Assembly: GCF_020447315.1 (NCBI RefSeq)
Contig: NZ_JAJADQ010000015.1
Location: 62,001 to 126,000, forward strand
DNA length: 64,000 nt
Direction of reading: 5' to 3'
From: Hymenobacter nitidus
Lineage (GTDB): Bacteria; Bacteroidota; Bacteroidia; Cytophagales; Hymenobacteraceae
How positions within the stretch are numbered: the stretch's first letter is position 1; every line of letters starts with the position of its first letter. Below, in pieces: positions 1 through 7,900 of the stretch. The position numbers were made by a program, and so were the translations under genes. The notes below the pieces were generated by a model that saw only the letters and a list, made by a program, of their open reading frames with translations, was not told the DNA's origin and ran no database searches.

Positions 1-1074
1 CACCTGGCCGCCAAGCTGGGCATCGTGACGGGCCGCGACCTGGCGCAGGCCTGCCGGGACCACTACTCCAAGCCGGTGGCCATGGTGCTCTGGGTGCTCT
101 GCGAAATCGCCATCGCGGCCTGCGACCTGGCCGAGGTAATTGGCTCCGCCATCGCCCTGAACCTGCTCTTTGGTCTGCCCCTCACGTGGGGCGTGGTGCT
201 CACGGTGCTCGACGTGCTGGTGGTGCTCTACTTCCAGAACAAGGGCTTTCGGGTGATAGAAAGCATCGTGGCCGGCCTCATCGTCATCATTTTCGGCTGC
301 TTCGTGTACGAAATCATCGTCTCGAACCCCGACTATATGGCCATGCTCGGTGGGCTGGTGCCCCGGCCCGAAGTGGTGACCAACCCGCAGATGCTCTACA
401 TCGCCATCGGCATCCTGGGCGCCACCGTGATGCCCCACAACCTGTACCTGCACTCCAGCATCGTGCAAACCCGGCAGATTGAGCAGACCGAGCCCGGCAA
501 GCGCATGGCCATCAAGTTTGCCACCATCGACTCGACGGTGGCCTTGTTTCTGGCTTTCTTCGTCAATGCCGCTATTCTGGTAACGGCCGCTGCTACCTTC
601 CACAAGACGGGCATGTACAACGTGGCCGACATCAACGACGCCCACAAGCTGCTCACGCCGGTGCTCGGCGCCGGGGCCGCCAGCATGCTCTTCGCCGTGG
701 CCCTGCTGGCCGCCGGCCAGAACTCCACGCTCACCGGCACACTGGCCGGGCAGATTGTGATGGAGGGCTTCCTCAACCTCCGGCTCAAGCCCTGGATGCG
801 GCGCCTGCTCACCCGCGGCATTGCCGTGGTGCCGGCTCTGATTGTGACGCTTATCTACGGGGAGAAGGGCACCGGCCAGCTGCTGGTGCTCAGCCAAGTC
901 ATCCTCTCGCTGCAGCTCAGCTTCGCCGTGGTGCCGCTGGTGCTCTTCACGAGCAGCCGGCTTAAAATGGGCGTGTTCGCCAACGGGCCGCTGGTCAAAG
1001 CCACGGCGTGGACGGTGTCGGGCATCATCATCGCCCTGAACGTGTACCTGCTCGTGCAGACTTTCTTCGGCTAA
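1..1074 (+). CDS. mntH: Nramp-family divalent metal (Mn2+/Fe2+) transporter, 5' truncated
   Basis: This is an inner-membrane proton-coupled importer of Mn2+, Fe2+ and related divalent ions. The frame is open from base 1, so the gene begins before the window; 357 C-terminal residues are visible. The signature of Nramp helix 6, MPHNLYLHSS, is near visible residue 144 and holds the Met and His that help bind the metal. The helix 1 DPGN motif lies outside the window. At least eight hydrophobic helices follow one another up to the C-terminus. It heads a block of metal transport genes, all on the same strand. The family call is firm; Mn versus Fe preference cannot be read. Confidence 0.93.
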   Translation, partial: HLAAKLGIVTGRDLAQACRDHYSKPVAMVLWVLCEIAIAACDLAEVIGSAIALNLLFGLPLTWGVVLTVLDVLVVLYFQNKGFRVIESIVAGLIVIIFGCFVYEIIVSNPDYMAMLGGLVPRPEVVTNPQMLYIAIGILGATVMPHNLYLHSSIVQTRQIEQTEPGKRMAIKFATIDSTVALFLAFFVNAAILVTAAATFHKTGMYNVADINDAHKLLTPVLGAGAASMLFAVALLAAGQNSTLTGTLAGQIVMEGFLNLRLKPWMRRLLTRGIAVVPALIVTLIYGEKGTGQLLVLSQVILSLQLSFAVVPLVLFTSSRLKMGVFANGPLVKATAWTVSGIIIALNVYLLVQTFFG

Positions 1075-1155
1075 GCTAATTGCCTGCTGCTGTTTGATTT
1101 CTCTGGGGCACCCGTCCCCGGCTGCCCCCTCTTTGCCTTCTTTTTCCGGTGTTCT

Positions 1156-2043
1156 ATGCGTGCATTTCGACTTCTCTGCCTAGGCCTGCTTCTGACCAGC
1201 GGCCTGCCCGCGCTGGCGCAAGCCCCCACCGGGCTGCCCGCCCCCGACCCCGCCGGCGTGGACACGCTGCGAGCCCGCAAGCGGGTCTACACCCTGTTCA
1301 AGCCCGTGCCACGGGCGCTAATGCGGCCGCTGAGCACCGACCGGCCCGACGCCACGGAAAGCGCTTACTCGGTTGACGCCGGCCACTTCCAGGTGGAAAC
1401 CGACGTGCTGCGCCTGGGTCGTTCCCGCTTCGTGGAGCAGCAGTCGGCTCAGCAGGAACTGGGCTTCAACCACGCCAACCTGAAAATGGGGCTCAGCCAC
1501 AACGTGGACCTGCAGGTGGTGGTCGAATCCTATACCGTGCAGACCGAGGGCGAGGGTGACGCCGGCACCCGGCGGGCGGGCTTTGGCGACGTGACCGTGA
1601 GGCTCAAGCGCAACCTGTGGGGCAACGACGGCGGTCCCATGGCTTTCGCCCTGATGCCCTTCGTGAAGGTGCCCACGGGCCGCAAGTGCGGCAACGGGGC
1701 CTGGGAGGGCGGCATCGTTACCCCGTTCTCGGTGCAGCTGCCCCACTATTTTACCCTGGGCACGCAGTTTCAGGCCACCCTCAACCGCGACGGCGAGGCC
1801 CGGGAGCACTTCCTGGAGCTGGCCCCCACGCTGACCGTGGGCCACGATTTGTACAAGACCCTGGGCGGCTTCGTGGAGATTGCCACGGCCTGGGACACCC
1901 GGGGCCGCGGCTGGAGCGCCACGCTCAACGGCGGGCCCGTGCTGCGCCTGGGCGAGAACCTGCAGCTCGACACGGGCATCAACCTGGCCCTAACCAAGGA
2001 CACGCCCACTACCTATTTCCTGGGCTTCAGCTTCCGCCGCTAA
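1156..2043 (+). CDS. Outer-membrane beta-barrel 'transporter' protein (phenol MetA-degradation family-like)
   Basis: The 295-residue product has a clear signal peptide (residues 1-21, cleaved after ALA-Q) and then alternating amphipathic strands rich in Gly and aromatic residues. It ends in FSFRR, with an aromatic residue close to the terminus as in outer-membrane barrels. The start of the mature part, with RPLSTDRPDATES, matches what I recall of the family annotated as transporter or MetA-pathway phenol degradation-like (PF13557). Several copies occur in Bacteroidota metal islands. It lies 80 bases after mntH. Its substrate is unknown; a role in outer-membrane passage of metals or organics is only inferred. 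Confidence 0.7.
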   Translation: MRAFRLLCLGLLLTSGLPALAQAPTGLPAPDPAGVDTLRARKRVYTLFKPVPRALMRPLSTDRPDATESAYSVDAGHFQVETDVLRLGRSRFVEQQSAQQELGFNHANLKMGLSHNVDLQVVVESYTVQTEGEGDAGTRRAGFGDVTVRLKRNLWGNDGGPMAFALMPFVKVPTGRKCGNGAWEGGIVTPFSVQLPHYFTLGTQFQATLNRDGEAREHFLELAPTLTVGHDLYKTLGGFVEIATAWDTRGRGWSATLNGGPVLRLGENLQLDTGINLALTKDTPTTYFLGFSFRR

Positions 2044-2070
2044 TCTTGCACCGCCTTTCAAGGCCCAGCC

Positions 2071-2580
2071 ATGGAAATCTATCATCCCCGCGTCACCGAA
2101 GCCCAGCGCATTCTGGAAGCCCTGGAGCTGCCCACGCCGCTGCGCAGCAGGCTGGCGGGGCTGACCCTGCTAGCCTTGGCCGGGATAGGTCCGGACACCC
2201 CCTGGGCCAGTGCCCGCGACGAACGCAAGGGCATGGCCCGCGGCATCCGCGACTTCATGCGCACGGTGTACGGCTGGCGCGAGGCGGCCAACGAATCCGT
2301 GTTTCAACTCATGCGCGGGCAGGTGCTGCTGCCGCTGGTGGCCACGGGCTTGGTCTTGCGCAACCCCGACAACCCCGCCCTGGCCTGCACCAGCCCCCGG
2401 CTGCACTTCGCCCTGGCCCCGGCCCTGGTGCCGCTGCTGCGGGCCTACGGAACCCCGGGCTGGGAAGAGGCTTTGGCCGCATTCCAGCAAACGAAAAGCA
2501 CCGGCCGGGAGCTGCACCCGGCGGCCGCCGGGCCGGACGAGGTCCTTGGCGTCAGGCCCCTCACTGGTAGCCAGAAATAA
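2071..2580 (+). CDS. Orphan N-terminal (HTH) domain of BsuBI/PstI-type restriction endonuclease
   Basis: The 169-residue product lacks a signal peptide. Residues about 27-145 resemble the N-terminal DNA-contacting domain of BsuBI/PstI restriction enzymes: LLALAGIGPDTPWASA, then GIRDFMRTVYGW, then LVATGLVLRNPDNPA, SPRLHFAL and LRAYGTPGWEEALAAF, in family order. The catalytic C-terminal domain is missing, and the tail (TGRELHPAAAGPD and on) is unrelated sequence. No partner methyltransferase lies nearby. It starts 27 bases after the beta-barrel gene and may be cotranscribed. It is either a remnant of an R-M system or the same fold recruited as a regulator. The recognition is from memory and needs a profile search. 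Confidence 0.6.
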   Translation: MEIYHPRVTEAQRILEALELPTPLRSRLAGLTLLALAGIGPDTPWASARDERKGMARGIRDFMRTVYGWREAANESVFQLMRGQVLLPLVATGLVLRNPDNPALACTSPRLHFALAPALVPLLRAYGTPGWEEALAAFQQTKSTGRELHPAAAGPDEVLGVRPLTGSQK

Positions 2581-2633
2581 AAAAGGTCAGGGCTGCTGCT
2601 TCATTACCGTCGTCGCCTGATGCGCCAGGCCGG

Positions 2634-3584
2634 TCAATACTCCCCGCCGGGAGAGTCCGAGCTGTAGGTCTCGTGTTCAAGCTGCACCGTGCTCCGGCTG
2701 ATGTTGAACTCCTTCTGCAGGGCTTCCTGCAGGTATTCGACAAAGGCGTTGTCGTCGCCGCGGGGCCGGACCAGGTGCACGCTCAAGGCGGTGTCAACCG
2801 GGTTGAGGGACCAGATGCGCAGCTTGTTCACTTTCCGCACCCCGGGCTGCCCCAGCAAAAAGGCGCGCACCTCCTCGGCATTCACATCCAAGGCACTGCC
2901 GCGCAGCAGCCGGGTCGGGCTGAGCAGGCCCCAGGCGCCGTAGGCAATGACGCCCAGCAGCCCCACGGCCAGGAAGGCGTCCACCCGCTGCCAGCCGGTG
3001 AAATAAAGCAGGGCTCCGCCCAGCGTTACCCCCAACGAGACCAGGGCATCGGTGAACAGGTACTGGTAGCCGCGGCGCCCGTTCCCCCGGTGCTGCCCCC
3101 GTACCAGCAGCCAGGCAGTTGCGGTGTGGAGGAGCACGCCTGCGCCGGCCAGCAGCCCGACCAGCAGGCCGCTCACCGGCCGGGGGTGGCGCAGGTGGTC
3201 AATGGTTTCGGGAAGCAGCACGCCCAGCAGGGCACATAGCCCCAACGCCGTGTAGAGTGAGACTTGGAAAGGGAGGCGGTTATAGCCATACGGATAGCGT
3301 TCCCGGCCCGGGTGCTGGGCCGGGCGCCCGCACCACCAGGCTAAGCCCAGCCCGACCCCGCTGCTGAGGTTGCGGCCGGCGTCGGCAAGCAGCGCAGCCG
3401 AATTTCCCCAGGAGCCAGCGACCACCTCGGCAATGACCAAGATGAGGAGGAGGAGGACGCCCACGCTAAGGATGAAATCCTGGCGACTGTCCGCCCCCAA
3501 ACCAGGCTGTGAAGTAAGGAGCCGGTTGTCAGGTCTGCGGTGCCCGGGACTAGAAGCGTTGTCATTAGAAGGGAAGTGAGCCAT
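2634..3584 (-). CDS. Cation diffusion facilitator (CDF) family protein with degenerate metal site
   Basis: The fold is that of CzcD/ZnT antiporters: six hydrophobic helices, then a cytosolic ferredoxin-like domain (about residues 235-316). The helix 2 metal motif, normally HxxxD, reads R71-N-L-S-S75, and the helix 5 motif, normally HxxxD, reads Y175-L-F-T-D179, so three of four transport-site ligands are replaced. The His-rich loop of zinc transporters is absent. The start at 3584 (MAHFPS) is preferred over 3656 because a TTACTTTG box lies just upstream (3594-3601, minus). It is the only minus-strand gene in this block and ends facing the BsuBI/PstI-like gene. It may be inactive, regulatory, or use another ion. 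Confidence 0.85.
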   Translation of the reverse strand: MAHFPSNDNASSPGHRRPDNRLLTSQPGLGADSRQDFILSVGVLLLLILVIAEVVAGSWGNSAALLADAGRNLSSGVGLGLAWWCGRPAQHPGRERYPYGYNRLPFQVSLYTALGLCALLGVLLPETIDHLRHPRPVSGLLVGLLAGAGVLLHTATAWLLVRGQHRGNGRRGYQYLFTDALVSLGVTLGGALLYFTGWQRVDAFLAVGLLGVIAYGAWGLLSPTRLLRGSALDVNAEEVRAFLLGQPGVRKVNKLRIWSLNPVDTALSVHLVRPRGDDNAFVEYLQEALQKEFNISRSTVQLEHETYSSDSPGGEY

Positions 3585-3593
3585 AGAGCTGAC

Positions 3594-3601
3594 CAAAGTA
3601 A
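3594..3601 (-). promoter_or_regulatory. Candidate -7 box for the CDF gene
   Basis: TTACTTTG on the minus strand is one mismatch from the Bacteroidota TAnnTTTG element and lies 10 bases before the preferred ATG at 3584. This would give a very short leader. The match is short, so chance cannot be excluded. Confidence 0.3.
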
Positions 3602-3928
3602 ACAAAGTGGCGAACGGGGGGCTCGTCCAGTAAATATCTCGCAAATAATTGGTCACTTGGCGGCTGGACAGGTTGGCACGGGTAATGACAGTGACCTAGG
3701 CTTGGCTGTCCTGCGCCCGATTCCGCAGAGCCTAACTTTGGCTGACTCCCTGTGACCTGGCGGAATGCGGTTGGACTAGTCCTTGTGGTTTCCGGAATTT
3801 AGCTGGGGCAACATCTCGTTTTCCTGTGCCGGTCGTGGCTAGAACCACTCCGGTGAAGGTGCACCTGCCGGTTCGCGAAAACCTTATCGGGCTACGCCCG
3901 TGCTTATCGTTACCATCCGTCTTGATTC

Positions 3929-4419
3929 ATGCCTTTTCCTACTCCCTTTCTGCTGGTTCTAGCGCTGGCCTTGCCGGCGCTAGCGGCGCCCCTGCTGCTG
4001 GCACCCCGGTCGCGCAAGAACCAAGCCGGCTATGCTCGGTGGAAGCCGACGTGCAACAAACCCTTCTCGCATACCGCCAGGCCCGGCAGGACGGCGACTC
4101 CGTGGCCGCCCTCACAGCATTCACGCCCTCGGCCTGGACCGTAGACCAAGCCGAAAAGCCCGTGCACTCGCGCTTTGTGCGGCTGACCGGCTGCCGGGGC
4201 TGGTGCCGTCCCGGCCCGCTGCTGCAGGACTATCAAGTCAGCGTGTTGAGCGATTCGACCCGTGCGCTCGCGGTGGAAACTTATTGTCTGTCCGCGCCCG
4301 TTTCTAGGACAGCACGGCGCCGCCCTCGGCGCTGCTACACGGCGGTTTCGATGCTTACCTGCCGACAGGGTCAGTGGCTGATTGCTTCGCAGACCTTGTC
4401 CGGGCAAATGCCTAATTAG
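3929..4419 (+). pseudogene. NTF2/SnoaL-like secreted protein, signal peptide and body in different frames
   Basis: The frame starting at ATG 3929 gives a good signal peptide (MPFPTPFLLVLALALPALAA) and then turns into implausible sequence. The frame that is open from 3826 to 4419 has no export signal, but from about 4045 it encodes a convincing NTF2-like domain (VQQTLLAYRQARQDGD ... ALAVETYCLSA ... GQWLIASQTLSGQ). The domain resembles the intact protein at 38287-38796. A single lost base between about 3990 and 4035 would join the two parts, so this is either a frameshifted gene or a sequencing error. The function of the family member is unknown; the setting suggests the periplasm. The 3585-3928 stretch before it holds no other convincing gene. 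Confidence 0.45.
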
Positions 4420-4480
4420 CCGCCGGCCGTATCCTTATTGGTGCACATTCCGTAGGTTTGCACCATCCCCTCTGGCTAGC

Positions 4481-4804
4481 ATGCGTTTGTTCACCGTGTT
4501 TTTTGCGTTTTACCTGGCCGTTCTGGCTTGCCTGCCCTGCGCAGACACGGAACCGGTGCGGGCTAGCGTCACGGAAACGTACGTAACGGCCTCGGAGCAC
4601 GATTCAGCAGCACACTCGCGCCTGGACTGGTGTTCCCCCTTGTGCCAGTGTAACTGCTGCTCAGGCACCTCGCTGCCCTCAGCCACGGTAATGGTGCTGA
4701 CAGCGACTTCCCCCACCATTATTCCGCCGGGCCGGTTTGCCCGGCTGGCGCCTCCTGCCGCCCGGGAGCGCGCGGGGAGCATCTGGCAGCCTCCTCAAGC
4801 CTAG
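4481..4804 (+). CDS. DUF6660-like small secreted Cys-rich protein
   Basis: This 107-residue product begins with a hydrophobic export segment (MRLFTVFFAFYLAVLACLPCAD). In the middle it carries the Cys cluster CSPLCQCNCC, and it ends in a Pro-rich tail. The arrangement of LPCAD after the membrane segment and the Cys cluster fits DUF6660, which is often placed before CusA/CzcA genes in Bacteroidota. A frame running from 4382 is open, but ATG 4481 is chosen because it begins the signal segment and follows a TAGGTTTG box at 4453-4460. The Cys cluster could bind Cu or Zn; the function is not established. Confidence 0.65.
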   Translation: MRLFTVFFAFYLAVLACLPCADTEPVRASVTETYVTASEHDSAAHSRLDWCSPLCQCNCCSGTSLPSATVMVLTATSPTIIPPGRFARLAPPAARERAGSIWQPPQA

Positions 4805-4830
4805 TATCCGATTGATTCCGGTTCCCTCGC

Positions 4831-4860
4831 GGGACCGGGCACGCTGCTGTGCCCGGTCCC
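4831..4860 (+). other. Perfect 12-bp GC-rich hairpin before the RND pump gene
   Basis: The arms 4831-4842 and 4849-4860 are exact reverse complements with a six-base loop. No T tract follows, so it is not a typical intrinsic terminator. It sits between the DUF6660-like gene and the pump and could end transcription, stabilise the upstream message or act on translation. Confidence 0.5.
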
Positions 4861-4967
4861 CTTGGCGCTTGCGCACCTTTTTGTGCCCCACCGGACCCTG
4901 CCGTCGTTGAGCCCCTTGGGCTCCGGCCGCCTTTTTTCTGGATTTCTAGCCTTACCCCTCAGCCAGT

Positions 4968-7900
4968 ATGTTTGACCGGCTCATTCATTTTTCCATTCAC
5001 AACAAGCTCATCATCGGGATTCTGACCCTGGCCCTGGTGGCCTGGGGCGGCTATTCCCTGAGCCGGCTGCCAATTGACGCGGTGCCGGATATTACCACCA
5101 ACCAGGTCGTCGTCTACACGGTGGCCCCCTCGCTGGCCGCCGGCGACATTGAGCGGCTCGTCTCCTTTCCCGTCGAGCAGAGCCTGGCCACCATCCCCAA
5201 CCGTGAGGAAGTGCGCTCGTTTTCCCGCTTTGGCCTCTCCGTGGTTACCATCGTCTTCGAGGACGGCGTGGATATTTACTGGGCCCGCCAGCAGGTGGCC
5301 GAGCGCCTGCGGGAGGCCGAAAGCCAGATACCCGAAGGCGTGGGACAGCCCGAGCTAGCTCCCGTGAGCACCGGCCTGGGCGAGATTTACCAGTACCTGG
5401 TGCGCGCCAAGCCCGGCTTCGAGAAGAAGTATGACGCCCGGGAACTGCGCACCATTCAGGACTGGATAGTACGCCGGCAGCTGCTGGGCACGCCCGGCGT
5501 GGCCGACGTGGCCAGCTTCGGCGGCCTGCTCAAGCAGTACGAAATTGCCCTGGACCCGGCCCGGCTCCGTTCGCTTAATGTAACCGTGGACCAGGTGTAC
5601 CGCGCCGTGGCCGCCAACAACCAGAACGCCGGCGGCGCCTACCTCGACCAGAAGCCCACGGCCTACTTCATCCGCACCGAGGGCCTGGCCGAGAATGCCG
5701 CCGACCTGGGCAACATTGTCGTGCGCAACACGGAAGGTGGTCTACCAGTGCTGGTGCGTGACGTGGCCGATATCCGCCTGGGTTCGGCCGTGCGCTACGG
5801 GGCCATGACCCGCAACGACGAGGGCGAGGTGACCGGCGGCATCGTGCTCATGCTCAAGGGCGCCAACGCCAACGACGTTATCCAGGACGTGAAAACGCGC
5901 ATGGAAACCGTGCGCAAGTCCCTGCCCGAGGGCGTCACCATTGATGTGTACCTGGACCGCTCCGAGCTGGTGGGACGGGCCATTGGCACGGTGAAAACCA
6001 ACCTGATTGAAGGCGCCCTGATTGTGCTCTTCGTGCTGGTGCTCTTTCTGGGCAACTGGCGGGCGGGCCTCGTGGTGGCTTCAGTCATTCCGCTGGCCAT
6101 GCTCTTTGCTATTGCCATGATGCGTTTGTTCGGCGTGTCGGGCAACCTGCTCTCGCTCGGGGCCATTGACTTCGGCCTGGTCGTGGATGGAGCCGTCATT
6201 ATTGTCGAAGCCATCGTGCACCGCCTGCACAACCACGTCGGCCTGGCTTCGCACTCGGAAGGGGCGGACGGCAAGCTGACCCGGGACCAGATGAACGAGG
6301 CTACGTACGAAGCGGCCTCGAAAATACGCTCCTCGGCCGCCTTTGGCGAAATCATCATTCTGATTGTCTACCTGCCGCTGCTGGCCCTGGCCGGAATCGA
6401 AGGGAAGATGTTCGGCCCCATGGCCCAGACCGTGGCCTTTGCCATTGTCGGCGCCTTTATTCTATCGCTCACCTATGTGCCCATGATGTCGGCGCTGGCC
6501 CTGAGCCGCAACACCGCGCACAAGCCCAACTTCTCGGACCGGATGATGCGCTGGCTCGAGAAGGGCTACCGCCCGCTATTGGAGTGGGCCCTGCGCCGCA
6601 AAGCCGTGGTACTGGCGGCGGCCGTTGGTTTGTTTGTCGGTTCCCTGCTCTTGTTTCGCACCCTGGGCGGCGAGTTCATTCCCCAGCTTTCGGAGGGAGA
6701 CTTTGCCATTGAGATGCGCACGCTCACCGGCTCATCGCTGAGCTACACTATCGACAAAAGCCAGCAGGCGGGCGGCATTCTCAAAAAGCAGTTCCCGGAA
6801 GTGCAGGAAGTAGTGGCCAAAATCGGCGCGGCCGAAATCCCCACCGACCCCATGCCAGTCGAAGCGGCTGACGTGATGGTCATCCTGGAAAAAGACAAAG
6901 GCAAGTGGACCTCCGCCAAAACGCAGGAAGAGCTGGCCGAGAAGATGGCCGAAGCGCTGAGCGTGATTCCGGGTGTTACCTTCGGCTTCCAGCAGCCCAT
7001 CCAGATGCGCTTCAACGAACTGATTTCCGGCGCAAAGCAGGACGTCGTGCTCAAGATTTACGGCGAAGACTTGCAGCAGCTGGCTTCCTACGCCGAGCGG
7101 GCCGCCCGCCTGGTGCGGCAAGTGGAGGGCGCCGAGGACGTGTACGTAGAGCAGGTGACGGGCCTGCCGCAAATCGTGGTCAAGCTGGACCGCAACCGCC
7201 TGGCCCGCTTTGGCCTGAACGCGGACGACGTGAACCGCACCGTGCAAACTGCCTTCGCCGGCCAGACCGCCGGCCAGCTTTTCGAGCAGGAGCGCCGCTT
7301 CGACGTGGTGCTGCGCCTGGCCCCCGAGCTGCGCCAGAACATCAACCAAGTGCGCCAGCTGCTCATTGCCACGCCCGCCGGCGAACAGATACCCCTGGAG
7401 CAGGTCGCCTCGGTAGACCTGCAGGAAGGCCCTAACCAGATTCAGCGCGACGACGCCAAGCGCCGCATCACGGTGGCCTTCAACGTGCGGGGCCGCGACG
7501 TGGAAAGCGTGGTGACCGAGCTGCAAGGCAAGGTGGACCAGCAGCTGAAGTTCGCCCCCGGCTACTACACCACCTACGGCGGTCAGTTCGAGAACCTGCG
7601 TCAGGCCTCGGAGCGGCTGAGCATTGCCGTGCCGGTGGCCCTGCTGCTGATTTTTGTGCTCTTGTTCTTCACCTTCGGTTCCTTGAAGCAGTCGGTGCTG
7701 ATTTTCACGGCCATTCCACTCTCGGCCATCGGCGGGGTGCTGGCCTTGTGGCTGCGCGGCATGCCCTTCAGCATCTCGGCCGGCGTGGGCTTTATTGCGC
7801 TGTTTGGGGTGGCCGTGCTCAATGGCATCGTGCTCATCGGCTACTTCAACCAGCTAAAAGCGGAAGGCCAAACGGACCTGTATCAACGGATACTGGAGGG

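Noticed and set aside
4401-4460. Possible copper-type site before the DUF6660-like gene
   Set aside because: CGTA falls near the right spacing from TAGGTTTG but the AAATyATGCAAG half is missing.
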